This document shows, piece by piece, positions 51,339 to 59,073 of a DNA stretch of 64,000 bases (position 1 is the first letter of the stretch; each line of letters starts with the position of its first letter). A program made the translations under genes and the position numbers. The notes under the pieces were generated by a model. It was given only the letters and a program-made list of their open reading frames with translations, did no database searches and was not told where the DNA came from. The stretch comes from a bacterium (GTDB lineage: Bacteria; Desulfobacterota; Desulfocorpusculales; Desulfocorpusculum), in contig JBBFLE010000014.1 of assembly GCA_037481695.1 (NCBI GenBank), positions 1 to 64,000 of the forward strand, read 5' to 3'.

Positions 51339-52664
51339 ATGAAACCTTTGTACGTGGGCCTCATAGGATTTGGCACGGTTGGCAGCGGTGTGGTGCGGGT
51401 GTTGCAGGAAAATGGGGATGTGATCCGCCAGCGCCTGGGTCAGGAGCTGATATTGAAGCGCGTCGTGGATCAGGACCTGCAAAGGGAAAGGGCAGTACAT
51501 GTGCCCAGGGATCTGCTTTCTGATAGGCCTGGAGATGTACTGGGCGATCCAGAGATCTCCATAGTGGTGGAGCTCATAGGCGGGCAGGAGCCTGCCCGCA
51601 GCCTCATCTTGGAGGCCATAAAGGCAGGCAAGCACATCGTGACGGCCAACAAGGCGCTTCTGGCCTCCCATGGCAACGAGATATTCCAGTTGGCCCATGA
51701 GCGAGGGGTGGATGTGGCCTTCGAGGGGGCCGTGTGCGGAGGAATCCCGGTCATCAGAGCAATAAAAGAGGGGCTTGCAGCCAACCGCATTCGCTCCATG
51801 AGAGGCATTGTAAATGGAACTTCCAACTACATTCTTTCGGAGATGACCAAAGGAGGGCAGGATTTCCAAACAGCACTTTCCCAGGCTCAGCATCTGGGTT
51901 ATGCCGAGGCTGATCCCACCCTGGATGTGGAGGGCATAGATGCAGCCCACAAGCTGGCTATCCTGAGTGCTTTGGCCTACGGCACAAAGATCCATTTTGG
52001 GGAAATCTACGTGGAGGGTATCTCACAGATCCAACCAGTGGACATAGCCTTTGCCATGGAGCTGGGATACAAGATAAAGCTCCTGGCTCTCTCCAGGTTT
52101 GATGGCAAAGAGGTGGAGGCCAGAGTGCACCCTGCCATGGTGCCCGTGGGTTCTCCCATATCCACGGTGGAGGGGGTATACAATGCCCTGCAGATAGAGG
52201 GGGATGCGGTGGGTTCCACCTTCTTTTACGGGCTCGGAGCAGGCATGATGCCCACGGCCAGTGCGGTAGTGGGGGACATCATGGATTTGGCCCGCAATCT
52301 GATAAAAGGCATTTCCCAGAGAGTTCCTTGCCTGGCTTTCCCCTGGGAGGAACTAAGAGATCATCGCGTCCGGCCAATGGAGGAGGTCTCAACAAACTAC
52401 TATCTGCGATTCTCAGCCCTTGACAGACCAGGTGTTCTGTCCGCCATCTCCGGTGTATTGGCCCGTTACGAGATAAGCATACTTTCCGTGGTGCAAAAGG
52501 GGCGAAGGACCGAGCCAGGGGTACCCATAGTGATGATGACCCACGAAGCTAAGGAAGGGGGGGTCCGGCGGGCAGTAAAGGAGATAGAAGCCCTTCCGGT
52601 CACAGTGGGAAGGACTCAGCTCATCAGAATAGAAGACGATAGCCTGAAGGATACTGGCAAATGA
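51339..52664 (+). CDS. hom: Homoserine dehydrogenase with ACT domain
   Basis: A 441-residue NAD(P)-dependent enzyme of threonine/methionine synthesis. The cofactor loop G-F-G-T-V-G-S-G-V-V (9-18), T-A-N-K-A-L-L, G-I-V-N-G-T-S-N-Y-I-L and D-P-T-L-D-V-E-G-I-D-A-A-H-K are present. Residues ~350-425 form a C-terminal ACT domain that allows feedback by threonine. It overlaps apgM by four bases (ATGA). Confidence 0.95.
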   Translation: MKPLYVGLIGFGTVGSGVVRVLQENGDVIRQRLGQELILKRVVDQDLQRERAVHVPRDLLSDRPGDVLGDPEISIVVELIGGQEPARSLILEAIKAGKHIVTANKALLASHGNEIFQLAHERGVDVAFEGAVCGGIPVIRAIKEGLAANRIRSMRGIVNGTSNYILSEMTKGGQDFQTALSQAQHLGYAEADPTLDVEGIDAAHKLAILSALAYGTKIHFGEIYVEGISQIQPVDIAFAMELGYKIKLLALSRFDGKEVEARVHPAMVPVGSPISTVEGVYNALQIEGDAVGSTFFYGLGAGMMPTASAVVGDIMDLARNLIKGISQRVPCLAFPWEELRDHRVRPMEEVSTNYYLRFSALDRPGVLSAISGVLARYEISILSVVQKGRRTEPGVPIVMMTHEAKEGGVRRAVKEIEALPVTVGRTQLIRIEDDSLKDTGK

Positions 52665-53869
52665 AATTGGCGATACTTGTTGGAGATGGCATGGCGGACC
52701 GTCCCGTGGAGTCACTGGGTGGAAGAACGCCTCTGCAGGCGGCCTCTACCCCATGGATGGATCACATGGCCTCCCATGGGATTTTGGGGCTGGTGCGCAC
52801 CATACCAGAGGGCTTTTCTCCAGGCAGCGACATAGCCAATTTTGTGATATTGGGATATGACCCTGCCAAGCATTACACAGGAAGAGGCCCCCTGGAGGCG
52901 GCCAGCATGGGAATTGATCTCTCCCCAGGAGATGTGGCCTTCAGGTGTAACCTGGTGCACCTTTCCCTGGATCAGCCCAGACCTCGCATGGTGGATTTCA
53001 CCGGTGGACACGTATCCACTCAGAAGGCCACAGTACTGATACAGGCCTTGGACAAGGCCATCTCGGATGAAGAAATCAGGTTTCATCCAGGCGTTTCATA
53101 TAGGCATCTGATGGTTTGGAAAGGGGGGCCCCTTGGACTCAAGACAGTCCCACCTCACGATATAACAGATCAGGAAATCGAATCCTACCTGCCCCAGGGC
53201 CGAGGATCAAAAAAGCTTCTTAGATTGATGGAGCTTTCTCAACAGACCCTCAGGAGCAAAGAGATCTTGGAGTTCCTTGGGGGGGAAATCCTCTGCCCTC
53301 CTAATTCCATCTGGCTTTGGGGGCAAGGAGCTGCACCCTGTTTGGAGCCAGTGGCAAGAAGGCTTGGGATCAAAGCTTCCATGATAACAGCCGTGGACCT
53401 TTTAAAAGGGCTGGGCAAATACGCTGGTTTTCGGATAGTGGATGTTCCAGGAGCCACAGGTTACCTGGACACCGATTACGGGGCCAAAGGACGCTATGCC
53501 TTGGATGCCCTCAAGGAGGGAGATGATCTGGTCTTTGTGCACGTGGAGGCCCCGGACGAGGCTGGGCACCAGGGCTCATTGGAGGAAAAAATCAAAGCCA
53601 TAGAGTCCTTTGACAGAGACGTAGTGGGACAGGTCCTTCAGGGAATAAGAGCCTGGAAGGAATGGTCGGTACTGGTTTTGCCGGACCATGCCACCCCTTT
53701 GTGCCTTAAGACCCACTCCAGTGAACCTGTTCCCTTTGCGGTGCTTTCCTCTTCCTGGGAAAAGAGCTTCGGAGGGGAAGGATTTCATGAGGATGAAGCA
53801 AGGAGAATTTCTCGAGGAGTGCTAGATGGGAGGGAACTCCTGGAGAGACTGGTCCAAGGCAGATGGTGA
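52661..53869 (+). CDS. apgM: ApgM-family phosphoglycerate mutase, candidate homoserine kinase
   Basis: A 402-residue alkaline-phosphatase-superfamily enzyme annotated as cofactor-independent phosphoglycerate mutase, archaeal type. It shows the metal/nucleophile region V-G-D-G-M-A-D and G-S-D-I-A-N (catalytic Ser), then V-H-V-E-A-P-D-E-A-G-H and L-P-D-H-A-T-P. Translational coupling to hom, and no thrB in the window, fit proposals that some proteins of this group phosphorylate homoserine in place of ThrB. Glycolytic mutase activity remains the alternative. Confidence 0.85.
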   Translation: MKLAILVGDGMADRPVESLGGRTPLQAASTPWMDHMASHGILGLVRTIPEGFSPGSDIANFVILGYDPAKHYTGRGPLEAASMGIDLSPGDVAFRCNLVHLSLDQPRPRMVDFTGGHVSTQKATVLIQALDKAISDEEIRFHPGVSYRHLMVWKGGPLGLKTVPPHDITDQEIESYLPQGRGSKKLLRLMELSQQTLRSKEILEFLGGEILCPPNSIWLWGQGAAPCLEPVARRLGIKASMITAVDLLKGLGKYAGFRIVDVPGATGYLDTDYGAKGRYALDALKEGDDLVFVHVEAPDEAGHQGSLEEKIKAIESFDRDVVGQVLQGIRAWKEWSVLVLPDHATPLCLKTHSSEPVPFAVLSSSWEKSFGGEGFHEDEARRISRGVLDGRELLERLVQGRW

Positions 53870-53875
53870 AAAGGA

Positions 53876-54289
53876 ATGAAGAAGGTCAGGACACTTTACA
53901 GGGTAATTTACGGCGACACCGACGCCATGGGTGTGGTCTATTATGCCAATTACCTACGGTGGTTTGAAAAGGGAAGGAACGAATGGTTGAGATCCATTGG
54001 TGTGACTTACAGGGAAATAGAATCCTGGGGAGTGCGCGCCCCAGTGACCCAGGCCTACTGCCATTATTTGAGACCTGCAAGATATGATGACACACTGTGG
54101 ATCGAGACAGACGTGGAGTATTTGAAAAGGGCCTCCATCAAGTTCGTGTATCGGATCCTCATGGAGGGAGATGAGAGCGAATTGGCAAACGGTTACACGG
54201 TGCACGCCTTCGTGGATCCTGAGGGCAGGATTCTCACCACACCCCCTATCTTGAAAGAGCGAATCCAGGACCTGGGTTCAAGTACTTAA
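53876..54289 (+). CDS. Hotdog-fold acyl-CoA thioesterase (YbgC/4HBT type)
   Basis: A 137-residue thioesterase. The signature Y-G-D-T-D-A-M-G-V-V-Y-Y-A-N-Y-L-R-W-F-E (near 10-29) contains the catalytic Asp. The family hydrolyses short-chain or aromatic acyl-CoA. It begins 6 bases after apgM, behind GGTGAAAAGG. Substrate unknown. Confidence 0.9.
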   Translation: MKKVRTLYRVIYGDTDAMGVVYYANYLRWFEKGRNEWLRSIGVTYREIESWGVRAPVTQAYCHYLRPARYDDTLWIETDVEYLKRASIKFVYRILMEGDESELANGYTVHAFVDPEGRILTTPPILKERIQDLGSST

Positions 54290-54306
54290 CAGGAAGGTGC
54301 TGCCGG

Positions 54307-54897
54307 GTGAAAGTTCGTTGGGGGTTCGACATAGACAGTGTGGTGGGGGACCTGTCTGCCATCCTGGAGAGGGTGGCGTGGGAGGAGTTTGGGGTAAGGG
54401 TTTCCAGGGCCCAGTTCACGGAGTTCCAATTGGAAAATTGCCTCCCTTTTGATTCAGACTTTATCCTTAAGTGGATATCCACTGCCTTGGAACCTAGATG
54501 GACCCTCCAAATGGAACCCTATCCAGGCGCGGTGGAGGCCCTCAGGGAGATTTCGCAGGTTCAGCCTCTTTATTTTGTGACAGCCAGGCCTGATTCTGAA
54601 GGAATTTCCTTGTGGCTCCAGCAAATACTCCAAGGGGTTCCCAAAGAGCACATCCTTGTAAAGGCGGTTGGGATCTTTGAAACCAAACTGCCGGCCCTCA
54701 AGGAATGGAACATAACACACTTTGTGGAAGATCGTTTGGAGACTTGCAAGATTATTGCCCAGAACGGAATTGTACCCATTGTCTTTGAACAGCCTTGGAA
54801 CCTGCGCTCTCACCCCTGGCCTAGAGTCAGGGGGTGGGAAGAGATCCTGGCAATGGTAAGGAGTTTCAAGCTTGGAGGTGGATCATGGCCAGAATGA
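54307..54897 (+). CDS. HAD-like nucleotidase family protein
   Basis: A 196-residue protein resembling 5'-nucleotidase/HAD phosphatases. It has the variant motif I F-D-I-D-S-V-V-G-D (residues 7-15), motif II-like F-V-T-A-R-P (near 94) and an acidic F-V-E-D-R (near 141). The first aspartate pair is kept, so phosphatase activity is plausible. GTG start behind AGGAAGG. The next gene begins inside its last codons. Confidence 0.7.
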   Translation: MKVRWGFDIDSVVGDLSAILERVAWEEFGVRVSRAQFTEFQLENCLPFDSDFILKWISTALEPRWTLQMEPYPGAVEALREISQVQPLYFVTARPDSEGISLWLQQILQGVPKEHILVKAVGIFETKLPALKEWNITHFVEDRLETCKIIAQNGIVPIVFEQPWNLRSHPWPRVRGWEEILAMVRSFKLGGGSWPE

Positions 54898-55235
54898 GGG
54901 GGAGGGGAGAGCCTGGGAGCACAAAACAAAGGGAAAAGAAGAAATCCTCCCTCGATGCAGTTGCCAAGGAGCCTGCCAAGAGTGGTTCAGCCAAGGGCAT
55001 GGACAGGAGTTCACGTCTGGTGGTCACTGGCCTCATGGGAGGGCTTCTGGCACTTTTCCTGCTTATAGGTGTCTTGGCTCCAGACTCTCTTGATCCTGAA
55101 GGCAGGCCCGGGGGCAGCACCATCCTTTGGAGGCTGCTTTTTTTGTTGATCCCCCTGGCAATCATGTATGGCCTGCTTTGGGGGGAAAGCTTCCTTGAAC
55201 TTCTCAGAAGTAGCAGGGTGCGAAGAAAATCTTGA
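54885..55235 (+). CDS. Small two-helix membrane protein
   Basis: A 116-residue protein with a basic N-terminal tail (about 45 residues, rich in Lys, Arg, Gly and Ser) and two transmembrane helices at ~48-66 and ~82-102. The family is not recognised. ATG 54885 follows GGAGGTG and overlaps the preceding gene; its TGA shares a base with the cca start, so translation is coupled on both sides. Confidence 0.65.
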   Translation: MARMRGRGEPGSTKQREKKKSSLDAVAKEPAKSGSAKGMDRSSRLVVTGLMGGLLALFLLIGVLAPDSLDPEGRPGGSTILWRLLFLLIPLAIMYGLLWGESFLELLRSSRVRRKS

Positions 55236-56527
55236 TGGGGAATCCACCCATTATCCAGCCTCCAGCTCAAGTTCTGGAATTGCTTCTGAGACTCGCAAAG
55301 GCGGGACACGAGGCTTTTTTGGTGGGAGGGGCACTGAGAGATGTTCTCTTGGGCAGGTCTGTCCAAGACTGGGACATTGCCACCAGCGCCTCCCCTTCAG
55401 AGGTTTGCGCCCTGTTCCCCAAAGTGATCCTCACAGGGGCACGCCATGGCACTGTCACCGTAAGGCTGGGTGGGCTCAACATAGAGGTCACCACCTTCAA
55501 AGGCAATTCCTTGATGGAAGATCTTTCTCACAGGGATTTTACCATGGATGCCATGGCCTACGATCCTCACACGTGCCGCCTTCTGGACCCCCACAATGGA
55601 AGGGCGGATCTGGAGGCAAGACTCTTGAGGGGGGTGGGAGAGGCCTCTCAGAGGATCGCTGAAGATCCCCTGAGGGCCTTGAGGGCTGTTCGTCTGGCAG
55701 CCGAGCTTGAGCTTAGTTGGGATGAGCAACTTCTCTCTGCCCTCAGGGAAGCAGGACCAGAATTAAGAAGAGTTGCCCTGGAGCGGATCAAACAGGAATT
55801 GGAGAGGATACTTCTTGTTCCAAGGCCTTCGGAGAGCTTGGAACTTTTGATGGATATGGGCCTCATGAGGGAAGTCCTACCGGAGCTGAAGCAACCCGAT
55901 AGCCCAGCCCATCTGTCGTGGCTCTTCAAGACCGTGGATCTTGTGCCTGCTCGGGCAGCTCTGAGATGGGCAGCTTTGCTCTTGGGTTTGGAAAATGACT
56001 ACTCTTCCTTGCTTGGAGAAGGTCCCAAGGAATGGCTCGGCTCTAGGGCCAAGGAAGTGCTCTTGAGGCTGCGGGCTAGCCGGAAGCAGGCAGAGCATAC
56101 GGCCAGAATAATCCACTACCATGCCTTTGAGCACTTGGATCCAGGGCAGGAAGGCCGTGTGCGCACACTGATCTTTCAGGCCGGGACTCATGTGGTGGAG
56201 GATGCAATACTTCTTCGAAAGGCCAGCCTAGAGGCTGCAGGAGCGAGCACTGAAGTGCTGTCTTCTATGGAGAGACTTCTGGAGAAGGTAAGAGAAATCC
56301 TGTGGGATCCTGAGGCACTCAGGAAGTTGCGGCTGGTGTTGACAGGAAGGGATGTGATGAAGATCCTGGGACTTCCATCTGGCCCCAAGATAGGTCAAAT
56401 ACTGGCCCAGATGCAAAAGGCCGTACTGCTAGAGCCCCATCTGAATCAGAGGGAAGCCCTCAGCAGGTTCCTTCTGGAGAAGGTAGGAAGCCCGCCCAAG
56501 TCAGGCAGCCCTGTTCATGAAGATTAA
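55235..56527 (+). CDS. cca: CCA tRNA nucleotidyltransferase / poly(A) polymerase family
   Basis: A 430-residue class II nucleotidyltransferase. The catalytic head reads L-V-G-G-A-L-R-D-V-L-L-G (near 25) and D-W-D-I-A-T (near 41) with two carboxylates, then the R-R-D-F-T-like segment S-H-R-D-F-T-M-D-A-M-A and the neck motif E-D-P-L-R-A-L-R-A-V-R. It adds or repairs the 3' CCA of tRNA. Its start overlaps the preceding stop (TGATG). Last gene of the alaC operon. Confidence 0.88.
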   Translation: MGNPPIIQPPAQVLELLLRLAKAGHEAFLVGGALRDVLLGRSVQDWDIATSASPSEVCALFPKVILTGARHGTVTVRLGGLNIEVTTFKGNSLMEDLSHRDFTMDAMAYDPHTCRLLDPHNGRADLEARLLRGVGEASQRIAEDPLRALRAVRLAAELELSWDEQLLSALREAGPELRRVALERIKQELERILLVPRPSESLELLMDMGLMREVLPELKQPDSPAHLSWLFKTVDLVPARAALRWAALLLGLENDYSSLLGEGPKEWLGSRAKEVLLRLRASRKQAEHTARIIHYHAFEHLDPGQEGRVRTLIFQAGTHVVEDAILLRKASLEAAGASTEVLSSMERLLEKVREILWDPEALRKLRLVLTGRDVMKILGLPSGPKIGQILAQMQKAVLLEPHLNQREALSRFLLEKVGSPPKSGSPVHED

Positions 56528-56640
56528 AGATGACTTGCGGCCTGAACCGGTATTTTCCGGCCCGGCGGGTTGTATTGTGAGGCGAATTTGTTGCTGGACG
56601 CCGAAGATTTTGTGAGCAGAGCCTTTCAGAAGGCATTGCC

Positions 56641-57585
56641 TCAGCAAGGAGTGAGACTGACCTGACCCGGATCATTTATGCACAGTCTTCCCTGCCAGGT
56701 ATTTCTCTCCAACATGCGTGCATGAATCCTTTGCAATGTGCTTTGCTTGTCCAGCATCCAAGATGGAGCTAAAAGGTTTCTGGGATCAGGATCAGAGCAA
56801 AGCCTGTGGATCACCCACTCCCGGGGGATCAACTCCAGCACATCGCAGACCCCATCGGCGTACTGCTCAAGACTCCAAGGCTCATATAAGCCCTCCTTAT
56901 AAAGGGATTCCATCTGCGTGCCCTTCACCACATAAAGCCCATGAAGCTTGAGACCATGGATGGGCAAAGGGGAGATCCTTTTGGCAGTGGCCCGCACATG
57001 CTCCATACCCTCCCCCGGAAGTCCCAGAATCAGATGGGTGCACACAAGAATGTCCCTCTGACTTGCCCGCTCAACAGCCTCTTTGAATGTTTGGAAACTG
57101 TGTCCTCTGCCAATTTTTCTCAGGGTCTCATCATGGGCGCTCTGTAGCCCCAGCTCCAACCAGAGCATCACCCGAGCATTTATCTCAGATAGGAGATCCA
57201 AGACATCATCATCCAAACAGTCCGGCCTGGTGCCTATGCACAAGCCCACCACTTCTGGAAAGGCCATGGCCTCTCGGTAAAGAGCCCTCAGAACCTCCAG
57301 GGGAGCGTACGTGTTTGTAAAGGATTGGAAGTAGGCCAGGTATCCTTTGACTTTACCCCTGCGAGGAGCCTGAAGATATGATTGGATCTGCTGGGTGATT
57401 CCCAGTCCGCGGCTCCAGGCTCCGGTTCCCGAGCCCGAGACATCACAATACACGCAGCCTTGGCCGCCCAATGTGGAGTCTCGATTAGGACAACCAAGGC
57501 CAGCATCCAGGGGTATCTTGCGAACCTTGAAACCAAATCTCTCTCGCAAGAAACCGCTCAGATCTCTGTAACGATGGGAGCACAA
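56641..57585 (-). CDS. Radical SAM protein, TIGR01212/YhcC type
   Basis: A 314-residue radical SAM enzyme. The cluster cysteines are C32, C44 and C47 (G-C-P-N-R-D...G-G-Q-G-C-V-Y-C), the unusual widely spaced pattern of this family. Later L-E-L-G-L-Q-S-A-H-D and H-L-I-L-G-L-P-G-E are conserved. Function of the family is not settled, though a role in tRNA or wobble-base modification has been considered. It is downstream of a second radical SAM gene on the same strand. Confidence 0.85.
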   Translation of the reverse strand: MCSHRYRDLSGFLRERFGFKVRKIPLDAGLGCPNRDSTLGGQGCVYCDVSGSGTGAWSRGLGITQQIQSYLQAPRRGKVKGYLAYFQSFTNTYAPLEVLRALYREAMAFPEVVGLCIGTRPDCLDDDVLDLLSEINARVMLWLELGLQSAHDETLRKIGRGHSFQTFKEAVERASQRDILVCTHLILGLPGEGMEHVRATAKRISPLPIHGLKLHGLYVVKGTQMESLYKEGLYEPWSLEQYADGVCDVLELIPREWVIHRLCSDPDPRNLLAPSWMLDKQSTLQRIHARMLERNTWQGRLCINDPGQVSLTPC

Positions 57586-57641
57586 GGTTCAAATTCCAGA
57601 GTTTTTGGAAATTGCCTATCTTGCCATCAACTCACCAGGAT

Positions 57642-58790
57642 TCAGATGAAATCGTTTCTCAATTGATTGAAGGCTGAATCTAGATCTTGCGAGTGCTCCT
57701 CTATGAACCTATCCAGGGCAGCCTCCACTCTTCTCTTAAGCCCCAGGTCGGACAGGTCTTTAACACTTCGGTAAGCATGCCCCCTGCGTCCTAGGTTATA
57801 GACCAGCTTGTCCCTCTCACTGAGGTTCAAATACTCATCTATTACCTCCAACATGCGATCCTTGTCCTGGGGGAGTTTACCTTCCACCTCTTCTAGAAGG
57901 TTCAGGATGTGATCGCTGGCTACCTGGCTTGTGATGCCCTCCAGAGTCTCTATGAAAAGCCTCTCTTCACGCACTATCTCTTCCTCTGATTGCAACTGGA
58001 AATCCCCTGAGAGAATCTTTTGGTGCAAAGGCATCCCAGGTCTGACCGTCAAGGTTCTAATCCTGATGAAGTGTGGATTTATCTGGTTTATTACCCTGGC
58101 GCTCTCTATGGCATGCTCCTTCCACCAGCGCCTTCCCCCTAGGCCCAGGAGCATATATTCCGACAGAGAGATGCCGGCCTCCACCACCTTTTTTCCTGCT
58201 TCCATATGGCCCTGAGCCGTTACACCTTTTTGCATGAACTTAAGTAAAGGATCGTAGCCTGATTCCATGCCCACGTGGATGCGGCTCAAGCCGGCCTCTT
58301 TGAGAGCCTTGAGTTCCTCCAGGCTCTTGCGCCTCAGAGTGGATGAGCGGGCATATGAAGTAATGCGATCTATGGATGGAAAGGTGCTTTTCAAAAACTT
58401 CAATATTTCCACCAGGTCTTCTGTTTCCAGGATCAAGCTATTGGCGTCCTGAAGGAAAACGTTGCGGGCTCCGAAATACATCCAAGCAGCCATGGAGCGG
58501 TGGGAGTCCCCATAGCGACGAGGATCACTCCAGAGGAGCTGAACAAGCTGGTCATCCACTCGGCCGGCCAGACCCATCCGCCACGAGAGAGCCTGAATCT
58601 CGTCATACAAGGCCCTGGCAGCTTCTATGTCTGCCTTTACTTCTTGGACGCTCCTCTTGCTGAAAGTCTTACCTTTGTAGATATTGCAGAACTCACATTT
58701 ATTCCAGGGGCAGTTTCGGGTGACCCTGATCAAAAGACTTCTGGCCTCACTGGGCGGCCTGATGGGGCCTTGCTCGAAAGCATAAGCCAT
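57642..58790 (-). CDS. Radical SAM protein with C-x4-C-x2-C motif
   Basis: A 382-residue radical SAM enzyme whose cluster motif is R-N-C-P-W-N-K-C-E-F-C (C27, C32, C35), with four rather than three residues in the first gap, as in the Elp3/B12-like subgroups. H-V-G-M-E-S-G-Y-D (near 186) and L-L-G-L-G-G follow. No second Fe-S domain or B12 domain is seen. It has a good promoter and is followed by the other radical SAM gene. Substrate unknown. Confidence 0.82.
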   Translation of the reverse strand: MAYAFEQGPIRPPSEARSLLIRVTRNCPWNKCEFCNIYKGKTFSKRSVQEVKADIEAARALYDEIQALSWRMGLAGRVDDQLVQLLWSDPRRYGDSHRSMAAWMYFGARNVFLQDANSLILETEDLVEILKFLKSTFPSIDRITSYARSSTLRRKSLEELKALKEAGLSRIHVGMESGYDPLLKFMQKGVTAQGHMEAGKKVVEAGISLSEYMLLGLGGRRWWKEHAIESARVINQINPHFIRIRTLTVRPGMPLHQKILSGDFQLQSEEEIVREERLFIETLEGITSQVASDHILNLLEEVEGKLPQDKDRMLEVIDEYLNLSERDKLVYNLGRRGHAYRSVKDLSDLGLKRRVEAALDRFIEEHSQDLDSAFNQLRNDFI

Positions 58791-58844
58791 GGCAATGTTC
58801 CTCTCGGTTCCTAAGCAGTGTGAAATGTTTCATCCTATTTTCTT

Positions 58845-58873
58845 AATATATCAAGCCAGGTCTACTCTTTCAA
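58845..58873 (-). promoter_or_regulatory. Promoter of the radical SAM gene pair
   Basis: On the minus strand TTGAAA (58873-58868) is followed after 17 bases by TATATT (58850-58845). The start site near 58838 gives a leader of about 48 nt. Confidence 0.65.
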
Positions 58874-58954
58874 TGTAAATTTGCACCTCCTGAATATTAT
58901 CATCTTGAATTTATTTGGTTTTAGAGTCACACTGGCCTACCCTTTAGCCTCTTG

Positions 58955-58973
58955 CTCCTGGCCGAGCCAGGAG
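58955..58973 (+). promoter_or_regulatory. Hairpin upstream of the cysK-cysS fusion
   Basis: CTCCTGGC and GCCAGGAG are perfect 8-bp arms around CGA. It lies upstream of the putative promoter at 59004, so it could be an operator or part of a longer leader RNA. No T-box consensus was found. Confidence 0.45.
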
Positions 58974-59003
58974 GATGCGAAGCTTGTAACTCACTTGGCA
59001 GGG

Positions 59004-59033
59004 TTGGCCTTAAGGGTAGGCATGTTGCATAAT
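59004..59033 (+). promoter_or_regulatory. Possible promoter of the cysK-cysS fusion gene
   Basis: TTGGCC (59004-59009) and CATAAT (59028-59033) are 18 bases apart, giving a leader of about 34 nt before the ATG at 59074. The -35 matches four of six consensus bases. Confidence 0.4.
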
Positions 59034-59073
59034 TGCTTTTTCAGAGTTTCTGGACGTCCCAGGGAGGCATAGC

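Noticed and set aside
50661-51995. A 444-residue open frame on the minus strand across alaC and hom
   Set aside because: It is antisense to two well-supported genes with clear motifs. Its product is His/Leu/Gln-rich with no domain, as expected from the complement of third-position-biased genes.
57580-57605. A T-loop-like GGTTCAAATTCC suggesting a tRNA
   Set aside because: The flanking bases cannot form a T stem, and there is no room for acceptor, D and anticodon arms between the adjacent radical SAM genes.
58881-59072. A 63-residue frame ending just before the cysK-cysS fusion
   Set aside because: It spans a putative promoter and a hairpin, has no ribosome-binding site, and the product has no recognisable features.
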